The translations under genes were made by a program, and so were the position numbers. Source: an uncultured Flavobacteriales bacterium (GTDB lineage Bacteria > Bacteroidota > Bacteroidia > Flavobacteriales_D > Parvicellaceae). Taken from it: a DNA stretch of 36,520 bases. The notes below the pieces were generated by a model, which worked only from the letters and a program-made list of their open reading frames with translations, made no database searches and was not told the origin of the DNA. How positions within the stretch are numbered: the first letter of the stretch is position 1; each line of letters opens with the position of its first letter. Location: positions 1 to 36,520 of the forward strand of contig CALJHN010000026.1 of assembly GCA_938075455.1 (NCBI GenBank), read 5' to 3'. This document shows, one piece after another, positions 1 to 7,892 of the stretch.

Positions 1-249
1 CTTCCAGATGACCAACATTTTGAAGAGGAAATTGCACCAGGAAAAATAATTAATATAACCACAATTGGTGATAAATGGAGTGCTTATCAAGCAAAAAAGT
101 ACAAGTCCCTTTCTCAGCCTTACTACAGAATGTTAGATAAAAATGGAGAAGATCTCTCAAATGGTTCTGCAGATTATCTTAACCATGGAAATAAACAAGA
201 TTTTCTAAAATGGCTAAGAACTGGACTGAAGCAATTCAAGAGCACTTAA
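1..249 (+). CDS. DsbD-like thiol:disulfide interchange protein, C-terminal end (partial)
   Basis: Reading frame 1 is open from the window edge to a TAA at 247-249 and gives 82 residues. The text includes IGDKWSAYQAKKYKSLSQPY and DLSNGSADYLNHGNKQDF. This resembles the end of the thioredoxin-like domain that closes Bacteroidota DsbD/CcdA-type reductases, where a 'QPYY.lLD..G..L..g..Y' strand follows the active site. The membrane domain and the CxxC site would lie upstream, outside the window. The stop is followed directly by the ATG of the next gene (TAAATG), so the two are probably translated together. The expected role is passing electrons across the inner membrane to periplasmic thiol proteins. 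The family call rests on a short tail and on the neighbour, so the exact subtype is uncertain. Confidence 0.7.
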   Translation, partial: LPDDQHFEEEIAPGKIINITTIGDKWSAYQAKKYKSLSQPYYRMLDKNGEDLSNGSADYLNHGNKQDFLKWLRTGLKQFKST

Positions 250-690
250 ATGAAATCCTTTTATTCAGTTATTTATCTTTTTATTTATCAAGTATCATTT
301 TCTCAACACCCAATAAATTGGACTATTAATTATTCTCCAAAAAAAAATATAGTTATATTTAATGCAACAATTGACTCCAACTGGCACTTGTATGCAGTTA
401 ATGTGCCTTTTCCAAACGAAGGACCCTTACCTACTATTATAGAATTTGAAAAACAAAAAAACTATTTATTAAAAGGGAAAGTTTTACAAGAAAGACCAAT
501 TACTAAATATGACAAAGGTTTTGGAACTAAAGTGGCTTATTATAAAAACAAAACAAGTTTTTATCAAAAAATTAAACCCCTTAAAAGTTCATTTGAAATT
601 AGTGGAGTTGTTAAATATATGACCTGTAACGATAGTCGATGTTTAGCCCTTGAAAAAGAATTTAATGTGGCGATCAATCATCAAGATTAG
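250..690 (+). CDS. Secreted DsbD N-terminal-type domain protein
   Basis: This is a 146-residue protein with a cleavable signal peptide (about residues 1-19, ending SFSQ). A single beta-sandwich-type domain follows, carrying the motif [10 protein letters not shown] with cysteines at 126 and 131. That CX4C motif is typical of the periplasmic alpha domain of DsbD in Bacteroidota, which receives electrons from the membrane part and passes them to partner proteins. In many bacteria this domain is fused to the front of DsbD. Here it is a separate gene directly after the DsbD-like gene, with start and stop codons touching. Its last 17 bases overlap the 3' end of the oppositely oriented metH gene. 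Substrates cannot be read from the sequence. The signal peptide and cysteine motif are seen; the role is inferred from the family. Confidence 0.78.
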   Translation: MKSFYSVIYLFIYQVSFSQHPINWTINYSPKKNIVIFNATIDSNWHLYAVNVPFPNEGPLPTIIEFEKQKNYLLKGKVLQERPITKYDKGFGTKVAYYKNKTSFYQKIKPLKSSFEISGVVKYMTCNDSRCLALEKEFNVAINHQD

Positions 691-3382
691 GTGACAACCA
701 TTTTTTCATAACAGATACATCTACTTTTTTCCTAGTACTTAATTCTTCCACTTGATCCATTTTTATTTTTCCTAAACCAAAATATTTTGACTCTGGATTT
801 GAAAAATACCATCCAGAAACGGATGAAACAGGATACATTGCTAGAGATTCGGTCAATTCTACTCCTACTTTATTGGTAGCATCTAAAAGATGAAATATGG
901 TTTCTTTTTCAGTATGATCTGGGCATGCTGGATAACCTGGAGCAGGTCGTATTCCTTGGTATTTTTCTTTTATTAATTCCTCATTTGAAAACTCTTCTTC
1001 AGCATATCCCCAATATTCTTTTCTAACTTTCTGATGTAAATATTCTGCCGCTGCTTCGGCCATTCTATCTGCAAGAGCTTTTATCATTATAGAATTATAA
1101 TCGTCTAAATCTTCTTCAAATTTTTTGGCTATTTGATCAATTTTTTTTCCAGCTGTCACAACAAATGCTCCGATATAATCTTTAATGCCAGTAGATTTTG
1201 GGGCAATGAAATCTGACAATGACATATTAAATGCCTTAGATGATTTTTTAGTTTGTTGTCTCAAACAATGAGAGACTGCTAATAATTCATCTTTTTCATC
1301 AAAAATAAAAATATCATCTTCAATAGTATATGCTTCCCAAATTCCATAAACCGCTTCCACCTCTAACCAATTTTTTTCTAATGCATGGTTTAACATTTCT
1401 TGAGCGTCTTTAAATAATTTACTGGCCTCTTTCCCAACTATCTCATCTTTAAGTATTCTTGGATATCTACCGTGAAGTTCCCAAGTTTGAAAAAATGGAG
1501 TCCAGTCAATAAAAGATGCAATTTCTTTAGATGATAAATCATCTAAATGAAAAACTCCTCTTTGATTTGGTTTTGTGGAATTAAAATTCTCCCAATTTAT
1601 TGGAAACTTATTTTTTCTAGCCTCTTTAATAGTTAGATAAGATTTTTGATCTTTTTTATTGAAATGATATTCTCTTAATTTTTCATATTCAGAACGAATC
1701 TCGTTCAAATAATCTACTTTATTATTTCCTAACAATTTTCCTGCTACAGGCACTGATCTCGAAGCATCCAAAACATGAATTGTAGAACTTGATGGCAACT
1801 CTTTTTCTATTTTTACAGCAGTATGCACTCTTGAAGTTGTAGCACCACCAATTAATAGTGGAATATGGACATTATTTTTTTCCATTTCCCTTGCAACATC
1901 TATCATTTCATCTAAGGAAGGCGTGATTAATCCGCTGAGACCAATAATATCAACATTGTGTTTTTTTGCTTCTTCAATTATCTTCTTAGAAGGAACCATT
2001 ACTCCTAAGTCGATAATATCGTAATGGTTACAACCTAAAACAACACCTACTATATTTTTTCCTATATCGTGGACATCTCCTTTAACAGTAGCCATTAAAA
2101 TTTTGCCTTTACTTGTTTTCTCACCACCTTTTTCTTTTTCTATATAAGGAGTTAAATAAGCCACCGCTTTTTTCATTACTCTTGCAGATTTAACTACTTG
2201 AGGTAAAAACATTTTGCCTTCTCCAAAAAGGTCTCCTACCGTATTCATTCCATTCATTAACGGCCCTTCAATAACTTCAAGTGGCTTAGCAACTTTTTGT
2301 CTAATTTCTTCCACATCCAACTCAATGTGTTCAGTGATTCCTTTTATTAGTGCATATTCTAGTCTTTCTTCAACTTCATTTAGTCTCCATTCTGCTGTTT
2401 TTTGTTCTTGCTTGCTAGATCCTTTGATATTTTGAGCAAAATCTAGTAAGGATTCTGTTGCATTTGCTGATCTATTAAGAAGAACATCCTCCACTTTTTT
2501 TAGCAAATCCTTAGGAATTTCGTCGTAAACTTCCAACATTGAGGGATTTACAATCCCCATATCCATTCCTTCATTGATAGCATGGTATAGAAATGCAGAA
2601 TGCATGGCTTCTCTTACAGTATTATTTCCTCTAAAAGAGAAAGAAACATTACTTACACCTCCGCTTACATGAGCTCCAGGTAAGTTTTCTCTTATCCATC
2701 TTGTAGCTTTAAAAAAATCTACTGCATTATTTTCATGTTCTTTCATCCCAGTTGCAACGGGGAAAACATTAGGGTCGAAAATAATATCTTGTGGAAGGAA
2801 TCCAACCTCATCAACTAAAATATTGTAAGATCTTTGACAGATTTCAATTCTTCTCTCATAAGAATCAGCTTGTCCATTTTCATCAAATGCCATTACAATT
2901 ACAGCAGCTCCATATTGTTTTATTAATTTTCCTTGAGTTTTAAATTGATTTTTGCCTTCTTTTAAGGAAATAGAATTAACTACTCCTTTCCCTTGAACAC
3001 ATTTAAGCCCAGCTTCAATAATAGTCCACTTAGAAGAATCTATCATTACTGGGATTCTGGAAATATCTGGCTCAGCTGCCATAAGATTTAAAAATCTTTT
3101 CATAGATGCTTCTCCATCCAACATTCCTTCATCCATGTTAACATCGATAATTTGGGCTCCGCCTTCCACTTGCTCTCTAGCAACATCAATTGCTTCTTCA
3201 AATTTCTCTTCCTTTATTAATCGGAGAAATTTTTTAGACCCAGTAACATTAGTTCTTTCACCAACATTTATAAAATTAGTTTCTGGCGAAAAAACTAAGG
3301 GCTCTAATCCGCTAAGTTTCATATATGGAAGTTCATTCCATTTGTATTTATACTTGCCCTTAAACTCTTTTAGAATACTCAT
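674..3382 (-). CDS. metH: Methionine synthase MetH, folate/cobalamin/activation part
   Basis: A 902-residue protein that carries every MetH module except the homocysteine-binding one. From N to C it has a methyltetrahydrofolate (pterin) binding barrel (about 30-300, with [13 protein letters not shown] and [12 protein letters not shown]) and a cobalamin cap (about 330-420). Next is a B12-binding Rossmann domain with [11 protein letters not shown], where His438 is the expected lower cobalt ligand. A reactivation domain (about 600-902) holds [12 protein letters not shown] near residues 812-823, the typical S-adenosylmethionine-binding motif. It transfers the methyl group from methyl-folate through cobalamin to homocysteine in the cytoplasm. 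The start overlaps the stop of the upstream homocysteine module by ATGA, so the two halves are translationally coupled and presumably assemble. Expression should follow the SAM riboswitch upstream of the pair. Confidence 0.97.
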   Translation of the reverse strand: MSILKEFKGKYKYKWNELPYMKLSGLEPLVFSPETNFINVGERTNVTGSKKFLRLIKEEKFEEAIDVAREQVEGGAQIIDVNMDEGMLDGEASMKRFLNLMAAEPDISRIPVMIDSSKWTIIEAGLKCVQGKGVVNSISLKEGKNQFKTQGKLIKQYGAAVIVMAFDENGQADSYERRIEICQRSYNILVDEVGFLPQDIIFDPNVFPVATGMKEHENNAVDFFKATRWIRENLPGAHVSGGVSNVSFSFRGNNTVREAMHSAFLYHAINEGMDMGIVNPSMLEVYDEIPKDLLKKVEDVLLNRSANATESLLDFAQNIKGSSKQEQKTAEWRLNEVEERLEYALIKGITEHIELDVEEIRQKVAKPLEVIEGPLMNGMNTVGDLFGEGKMFLPQVVKSARVMKKAVAYLTPYIEKEKGGEKTSKGKILMATVKGDVHDIGKNIVGVVLGCNHYDIIDLGVMVPSKKIIEEAKKHNVDIIGLSGLITPSLDEMIDVAREMEKNNVHIPLLIGGATTSRVHTAVKIEKELPSSSTIHVLDASRSVPVAGKLLGNNKVDYLNEIRSEYEKLREYHFNKKDQKSYLTIKEARKNKFPINWENFNSTKPNQRGVFHLDDLSSKEIASFIDWTPFFQTWELHGRYPRILKDEIVGKEASKLFKDAQEMLNHALEKNWLEVEAVYGIWEAYTIEDDIFIFDEKDELLAVSHCLRQQTKKSSKAFNMSLSDFIAPKSTGIKDYIGAFVVTAGKKIDQIAKKFEEDLDDYNSIMIKALADRMAEAAAEYLHQKVRKEYWGYAEEEFSNEELIKEKYQGIRPAPGYPACPDHTEKETIFHLLDATNKVGVELTESLAMYPVSSVSGWYFSNPESKYFGLGKIKMDQVEELSTRKKVDVSVMKKWLSPNLDD

Positions 3383-4380
3383 CCTTCAAATTGATTTCTT
3401 GGTGAATATTTAGAAGCCAGCTCAGCTATTGCTTTAATATGTTCCGGGGTTGTTCCGCAACAACCCCCGATAATATTTATTAAGTCATCTTTTAAAAAGA
3501 ACTCTATTTGATCTACCATTTTTTCTGGTGTTTCATCATATTCTCCAAATTCGTTGGGCAATCCAGCATTTGGATGAGCACTAATCAAAAAAGTAGTAGC
3601 CTTTTTAGCCAAGATTTTTAAGTATGGATGCATATCTGCAGCACCTAGTGCGCAATTCAATCCAATACTAAATAACGGAAAATGAGACATAGATATTAAA
3701 AATGCTTCGCTAGTTTGTCCGGTTAAGGTTCTTCCACTTGCATCTGTAATAGTCCCCGAAACCATTACAGGTAATTTAATTGCTCTTGATTCAAAAACAT
3801 GATTTACTGCAAATAAGGCAGCCTTAGCATTTAGTGTGTCGAAAACAGTTTCAATAAGTAGTAAATGAACACCACCATCAATTAATCCATTTATTTGTTC
3901 TTGATAAGCTTCATTTAACTCATCAAAAGATGTATTTCTAAAACTTGGGTCGTTTACATCTGGGGAAATAGATGCAGTTCTATTTGTAGGGCCTATTGAC
4001 CCAGCTACAAATCTAGGTTTATTGGGTTCTTGGATTGTAAATTCATTGGCAACTTCACAAGCTATTTTTGCACTTTGAAAATTTATATCGTAGGAATAGT
4101 CCTGTAATCCATAGTCAAGTTGGGCAATTTTAGTTCCAGAAAATGTGTTGGTTTCTACAATATCAGCTCCAGCTTCAAAATATGCAGAATGGATTTCTTT
4201 GATTATGTCTGGTCTGGTTAAACTTAATAAATCGTTATTGCCTTTCAAAGGACTTGTATGATCTTCAAACCATCCTTTTCTAAAATCAGCTTCCTCTAGA
4301 GTATAACGCTGAATCATGGTTCCCATGGCACCATCTAAAATTAAAATTCTCTTTTTGGCTATATCATTTATACTCTTCAT
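3379..4380 (-). CDS. metH: Methionine synthase MetH, homocysteine-binding part
   Basis: A 333-residue homocysteine S-methyltransferase-type barrel. The N-terminus has [11 protein letters not shown], the core has [12 protein letters not shown] and [16 protein letters not shown], and the zinc ligands appear as Cys243 (GLNCALGA) and Cys307-Cys308 ([10 protein letters not shown]). In single-chain MetH this module is the first third of the enzyme. Here it stands alone and is followed by the folate/B12/activation protein with an ATGA overlap. A split MetH of this type is known in Bacteroidota. It activates homocysteine for methylation by methylcobalamin. Its ATG is only 8 bases downstream of the T-run of the riboswitch terminator, so transcription control is immediate. 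No clear Shine-Dalgarno sequence is visible. Confidence 0.96.
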   Translation of the reverse strand: MKSINDIAKKRILILDGAMGTMIQRYTLEEADFRKGWFEDHTSPLKGNNDLLSLTRPDIIKEIHSAYFEAGADIVETNTFSGTKIAQLDYGLQDYSYDINFQSAKIACEVANEFTIQEPNKPRFVAGSIGPTNRTASISPDVNDPSFRNTSFDELNEAYQEQINGLIDGGVHLLLIETVFDTLNAKAALFAVNHVFESRAIKLPVMVSGTITDASGRTLTGQTSEAFLISMSHFPLFSIGLNCALGAADMHPYLKILAKKATTFLISAHPNAGLPNEFGEYDETPEKMVDQIEFFLKDDLINIIGGCCGTTPEHIKAIAELASKYSPRNQFEG

Positions 4381-4388
4381 TTTTGGTC

Positions 4389-4419
4389 AAAAAAAAATCT
4401 CTTTCCTAGGAAAGAGATT
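4389..4419 (-). terminator. Intrinsic terminator of the SAM riboswitch (expression platform)
   Basis: On the minus strand a perfect 24-base palindrome (4396-4419, centre CCTAGG) can form a strong hairpin. It is followed directly by nine T residues (4389-4397, partly shared with the stem). It lies between the S-box aptamer and the metH start codon at 4380. The ascending arm contains ATCTCTT, which can pair instead with AAGAGAT at 4437-4443 next to the aptamer's P1 stem. That is the expected antiterminator. Confidence 0.9.
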
Positions 4420-4440
4420 GAATTCGTTAAAAATTTATCT

Positions 4441-4533
4441 CTTATCTTGATTTTTACATCTGGATTTAGCACCTTCCTATTTTGGGGTTGCTAAGGTTTC
4501 AAAGGGCCTTTTCCCTCCACCTTTCTTGATAAG
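4441..4533 (-). promoter_or_regulatory. SAM-I (S-box) riboswitch upstream of metH
   Basis: Read on the minus strand, this 93-base leader matches the S-box consensus closely. P1 pairs CTTATC (4528-4533) with GATAAG (4441-4446). Between them lie AGGTGGAGGGA, GGCCCTTTGAAACC, TAGCAACC and AAGGTGCTAAATCC, the conserved core that binds S-adenosylmethionine. A terminator hairpin follows. The logic is that of an OFF switch: bound SAM stabilises P1, frees the terminator and stops transcription before metH. Without SAM, the region just 3' of P1 pairs with the terminator arm and transcription continues. The recognition comes from conserved sequence and pairing seen here; SAM as ligand is established for the family. 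Confidence 0.95.
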
Positions 4534-4552
4534 TAATAAAAGAACTATTGCA

Positions 4553-4560
4553 CAAATATA
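4553..4560 (-). promoter_or_regulatory. Putative -7 promoter box for the metH riboswitch transcript
   Basis: The minus strand reads TATATTTG, an exact match to the Bacteroidota -7 consensus TAnnTTTG. It lies about 20 bases upstream of the riboswitch P1 stem, where a transcript carrying the whole aptamer should begin. A well-spaced -33 TTG is not evident, so the call rests on the -7 box and its position. Confidence 0.5.
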
Positions 4561-4592
4561 ATTATAAGTAATTCAAAACCTATAAAAAAAAC

Positions 4593-4832
4593 TCAATTTG
4601 GTTTAAAAGACTTATAAATATTAAAAATACGTTTTCTAAAAAGAAAAAAAAGAATAATATATGGGACAATCATTAAAAAAAGAATTCCAGTATTGAGTCC
4701 ATTACCAATAGTTAAATCATCTTTAGTACTGCTTATTATTTGAGCCCTACAAGTTGAACAACCTTGAGAGAAAGATTGTAATTGGGAAATTATCAATACA
4801 AAGAGTAATATAAATTTATAAACTACTTTCAT
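4593..4832 (-). CDS. Small membrane protein with a CxxC motif, next to DUF420
   Basis: I place the start at 4832, where ATG overlaps the stop of the upstream DUF420 gene (ATGA). This gives 79 residues; a longer reading frame upstream lies inside DUF420. The protein begins with a signal peptide or signal anchor (about 1-23, ending SFSQ). GCSTCRAQ follows, with Cys25 and Cys28 on the periplasmic side, then a polar stretch, a second membrane helix (about 48-66) and a basic tail. I recall similar small unnamed proteins after DUF420 in flavobacterial oxidase clusters. The CxxC beside SCO and DUF420 suggests a part in copper handling or thiol chemistry during oxidase assembly. That is inference from context; no named family is certain. 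Confidence 0.75.
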   Translation of the reverse strand: MKVVYKFILLFVLIISQLQSFSQGCSTCRAQIISSTKDDLTIGNGLNTGILFLMIVPYIILFFLFRKRIFNIYKSFKPN

Positions 4833-5377
4833 GTGTAGTAAGGAGATATTAAAAAATAAACAATAACTCCAGTTATAGCAACATATAACCATACTGGATA
4901 AACATATCTAGCTAACTTTTTATGTTTTCCGAACTCTGCAATTGAAGCTCTGTATGCTGTATATAAAATAAATGGAAGTGATAATCCAGCTAAAATTATA
5001 TGAGACACAAGAATAAAATAATAAATTGATTTAATGCTTCCTTCGCCTCCAAAAACTGTACTTTCTGCTAAAAGATGATGCGCTATATAAGACAACAAAA
5101 ACAAAACAGACAAAATAATCGAAAGATTCATAACTCTTTTGTGAAGATGGTACTTTTTAGATTTTACAAAAAATAATCCTAAAATTAATAATAATGATAC
5201 CGTACCATTGATAACTGCATTAAACTTTGCGAATATGTGTGGATTAAAATTTACTTGAATTTTCAAATTAAGTTCATGTAAAACTATTACAGCAAGAAAG
5301 ACAACAGCAGAAACACTTAAAATGAAAATATTTGCTTTTTTATCATCTTTTGTTAAATATGCAGACGGTAAACTCAT
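4829..5377 (-). CDS. DUF420 membrane protein (oxidase assembly, CtaM/YozB-like)
   Basis: A 182-residue protein with five likely membrane helices (about 18-36, 53-71, 83-103, 118-142, 160-177). Conserved histidines sit at the helix ends: HELN after helix 1, HLHKR before helix 3 and AHHLL in helix 3. This matches the DUF420 family, whose Gram-positive members (YozB/CtaM) are needed for maturation of heme-copper oxidases. The gene lies downstream of the SCO gene and overlaps the next small CxxC gene by ATGA, within an oxidase operon. A role in late assembly of cytochrome c oxidase at the inner membrane is likely. The biochemical reaction is not known from the sequence. Confidence 0.88.
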   Translation of the reverse strand: MSLPSAYLTKDDKKANIFILSVSAVVFLAVIVLHELNLKIQVNFNPHIFAKFNAVINGTVSLLLILGLFFVKSKKYHLHKRVMNLSIILSVLFLLSYIAHHLLAESTVFGGEGSIKSIYYFILVSHIILAGLSLPFILYTAYRASIAEFGKHKKLARYVYPVWLYVAITGVIVYFLISPYYT

Positions 5378-5439
5378 TTCTTAGATTTGATTTCAAAATT
5401 AGATTAAAAATATTTAAAAATAAAAATTGACTAAACAAT

Positions 5440-6636
5440 TTAAAGTAGTGATTGGATATGCTGAACAATAATTGGAATATTTAAGGAATCAGTTCCATCG
5501 TAATATCCTCTTATTCTATTATACTGGTCTAATAGGATTAGTTTTTCAGAATGTAGAAATCCCCCAGGAGCTAATGCATCTTCTTGATTTGGCACCAAAA
5601 ACCCATTAACACCAAGATCGTATATGGTAGATTGATCACCAGTTAACATGTTCCAATTGGTAGAATCAACATTGTAAGAGTTTGCATATTCTAAAAGTTT
5701 TTCCGATGAATCTTTTAAGGGGTCAACGGTGAAGGACAACAATTCTATATTTGTTAGACAGTTTTTTCTAAGTATGCTTTGTATATTACTCATATTGAGG
5801 GTCATTTGAGGACAAATAGTTGGGCAACTTGTGAAAAAGAAATCTACTAACTTAATTTTATTATCCAATTGTTCAGATGATATGATTTGAGAATTTTGGT
5901 TTTCAAATGACCAATCAGGAATTTGATGGTATAGGGTGTCTTTATCTATTGAAGAATCAAAGTCTTTATTGCCATAAATTGGCAAGTCTTTTAAATCTGT
6001 ATTTGATTGCTCTTCTTTTAAAAGCAAACTTATTTCTTTGGTAATTCTTCTTATTTCCCCAAAATTATAAGTAAAATATTTACCTCTTATTTTTTGGTTT
6101 TTATCCACTAACAATGTCATTAAGTGAGCTTGCCTATCAAAACCAAATAGTGTGTCTTTTTTTGTCCAGGGGTTCCCTCTGGTAAATTCATTGTCAAAAT
6201 ATGGAATATATTTTGAAGCAGTCATAATCCATTTTTTGCTATCAATTTTATTAAAATCTCTAAATTCTTTAATTCGGTAGTTAATATCCTCAGAAGACTC
6301 TAAAAAAGAGGTAACTACAATTACATCGTCAAAACCAGAATTACCAACTAATTCGTTATAAATTTTAATCTTAAACCACTCTAGTCTAAAGGGGCATTTT
6401 TCAAAATCAGTTGGGCATTCTATAGATAAAAAGTTGTATAATATAATTTTATCATTCCAATCACAAGAAGATATTGTATCTCCTTTAAAATCAATGATAC
6501 TGAAAGGAGCATCTAACTCGCCAAAGACAGGCTGAGGTTTATATTCTGTGTCTCCTAAGAGTAAAAAACCAAGAGATGAGAGAAATCCACCAAAAATAAG
6601 AGCTAAGATTAAAAATCCTTTTCTTCGAAAAAACAA
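5440..6636 (-). CDS. Tandem SCO-type copper chaperone (two thioredoxin-fold domains)
   Basis: A 398-residue membrane-anchored periplasmic protein (anchor about 8-28) with two SCO-like thioredoxin folds. The C-terminal domain (about 230-398) is a standard SCO1: CPTICP with Cys271 and Cys275, VDPLKD, and His362 in the FLHSEKLILLD segment, the three copper ligands. The N-terminal domain (about 36-215) has the same layout but a CX6C site (Cys74 and Cys81 in ECPTDFEKCP) and His171 in AHLMTLLVD. Cys-to-His spacing is alike in both (97 and 91 residues), which supports an internal duplication. SCO proteins insert copper into the CuA site of oxidase subunit II or reduce its cysteines. The start appears to be TTG, 5 bases after the subunit IV stop; there is no ATG or GTG nearby. 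Usual SCO proteins are roughly half this length. Confidence 0.88.
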   Translation of the reverse strand: MFFRRKGFLILALIFGGFLSSLGFLLLGDTEYKPQPVFGELDAPFSIIDFKGDTISSCDWNDKIILYNFLSIECPTDFEKCPFRLEWFKIKIYNELVGNSGFDDVIVVTSFLESSEDINYRIKEFRDFNKIDSKKWIMTASKYIPYFDNEFTRGNPWTKKDTLFGFDRQAHLMTLLVDKNQKIRGKYFTYNFGEIRRITKEISLLLKEEQSNTDLKDLPIYGNKDFDSSIDKDTLYHQIPDWSFENQNSQIISSEQLDNKIKLVDFFFTSCPTICPQMTLNMSNIQSILRKNCLTNIELLSFTVDPLKDSSEKLLEYANSYNVDSTNWNMLTGDQSTIYDLGVNGFLVPNQEDALAPGGFLHSEKLILLDQYNRIRGYYDGTDSLNIPIIVQHIQSLL

Positions 6637-6641
6637 AATGA

Positions 6642-7046
6642 CTAAGGATTTATGCTGTTCTCACCTTGAAAAACCTCATGCCAATAAGTTGACTCTGCTA
6701 GGCAAATAAATATAAGGTAAGCAATAAATAAAATGTAAGGTGCTAAAATCACCCACTTAAAACTCTTTCTTTCGTCTCCTAGATGCATAAAGATTAAAAC
6801 AATGTAAGCTGCTTTAACAATAGTTAAAACTAGGAATCCTACTTTTACATATGGCCAAAGAAAATTATCATCACCAGCAGCATCGTATTGTTTTATAAAA
6901 GCACCAATTAAGACTTCAATAACAGTTATTAGAGTAAGTATTCCAGTTACTTTCCATATTTTTTTTCTTATAAGTACTCCATGTGCTTCGTCATGATTAG
7001 CCGAAACAGAGTAATTATTATCTTGAATTAAATCGTCTCTTTCCAT
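6642..7046 (-). CDS. coxD: Cytochrome c oxidase subunit IV (prokaryotic type)
   Basis: A 134-residue protein with three membrane helices (about 30-50, 64-87, 98-117). The first two are separated by an acidic loop that includes YDAAGDDNFLWPY. The third follows LGDERKSFKW. The fingerprint 'fMHLgdE.k..k' and the position between subunit III and SCO fit the bacterial COX4 family found in Bacteroidota oxidase operons. It is a small structural subunit of the inner-membrane oxidase, thought to stabilise the complex rather than take part in catalysis. It lies 10 bases after subunit III. Family assignment is good; the detailed role is from general knowledge. Confidence 0.9.
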   Translation of the reverse strand: MERDDLIQDNNYSVSANHDEAHGVLIRKKIWKVTGILTLITVIEVLIGAFIKQYDAAGDDNFLWPYVKVGFLVLTIVKAAYIVLIFMHLGDERKSFKWVILAPYILFIAYLIFICLAESTYWHEVFQGENSINP

Positions 7047-7056
7047 TGATTAAAAA

Positions 7057-7869
7057 TTAAAGTAAATAGAAAAATGTAAAAACAAAAACCCATACTAAAT
7101 CAACAAAATGCCAATAAAGTCCAACTTTCTCTACCATTTCGTAATGGCCTCTTTTATCATAAACCCCTCTTATAACATTAACTAAGATTATAAAATTAAA
7201 TACAACTCCGGAAAAAACATGAAACCCATGAAAACCTGTAATGAAAAAGAAAAAATTGGCATATTGTGGAACAAGTGGAGCATATTCATTTTCTATTAAA
7301 TTGGCTCCCTGCATAGTTGCAGTAGCACCATCAAATAATGCTTTGGCTTCTAATCCTGTCACAGTCAAACCTCTCCCCATTCTTAATATTAATTCGTTTG
7401 CAGTGTTATAATCTACAACTGCCCATCCTTCTGATGTGAGTATAGATCCATAATGGGTCCCATGAATAAAATGGTACCATTCCCAACCTTGTGACCCTAC
7501 AAAAAATAAACCACCTACTACAGTAAGTAACAACCATTTAACAACGCCTTTTTTATCTAATCGGTGTCCAGCTTCAACTGCTAAAACCATTGTGACAGAG
7601 CTTACAATTAATATAAAAGTCATTAAAGCAACATATAAAAGCGGATAACCATTGCCTAAAAATGGCATAGCATTAAATGTTTCTTCACCAATTGGCCAAG
7701 AAGGAGCCTGGTGCCTTGCAAAACCATAAGCTGTTAAAAGACCACCAAATGTCAAGGCATCTGACACCAAAAACATCCACATCCATTGTTTACCATATGA
7801 AATTCTAAAAGGAGAGCCGTTGCCTCCCCAAAGTTCTGATCTACTAATATTTTCCGATTGTCCAGCCAT
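7057..7869 (-). CDS. coxC: Cytochrome c oxidase subunit III (canonical copy)
   Basis: A 270-residue protein of the heme-copper oxidase subunit III family. It has the core signature FFFITGFHGFHVFSGV and the final helix with YWHFVDLVWVFVFTFFYL, both highly typical. The first helix contains WMWMFLVSDALTFGGL. About five membrane helices are visible. A periplasmic stretch of roughly 70 residues (about 135-205) with TANELILRMGRG and ATATMQGANLIE lies between helices 3 and 4, moderately long as in other Bacteroidota. It contacts subunit I in the inner membrane and helps keep proton uptake efficient. It directly follows a second, much larger subunit III-like gene (23-base gap) and precedes subunit IV (10-base gap). 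Confidence 0.95.
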   Translation of the reverse strand: MAGQSENISRSELWGGNGSPFRISYGKQWMWMFLVSDALTFGGLLTAYGFARHQAPSWPIGEETFNAMPFLGNGYPLLYVALMTFILIVSSVTMVLAVEAGHRLDKKGVVKWLLLTVVGGLFFVGSQGWEWYHFIHGTHYGSILTSEGWAVVDYNTANELILRMGRGLTVTGLEAKALFDGATATMQGANLIENEYAPLVPQYANFFFFITGFHGFHVFSGVVFNFIILVNVIRGVYDKRGHYEMVEKVGLYWHFVDLVWVFVFTFFYLL

Positions 7870-7892
7870 ATATTTAGATTAACAATGCAAGT

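Noticed and set aside
2214..2435. Plus-strand open frames within metH and others within sprA, cysC, deoC and maeB
   Set aside because: They lie antisense or out of frame in well-recognised genes and show no family motif, export signal or independent context.
4381..4560. A cobalamin riboswitch, since MetH is B12-dependent
   Set aside because: The leader matches the S-box core and folds as one. The B12-box sequence is not present.
4833..4892. Upstream extension of the small CxxC protein into the DUF420 gene
   Set aside because: It would destroy a clean signal peptide and overlap DUF420 by 64 bases. The ATG at 4832 overlaps the DUF420 stop in the usual ATGA fashion.
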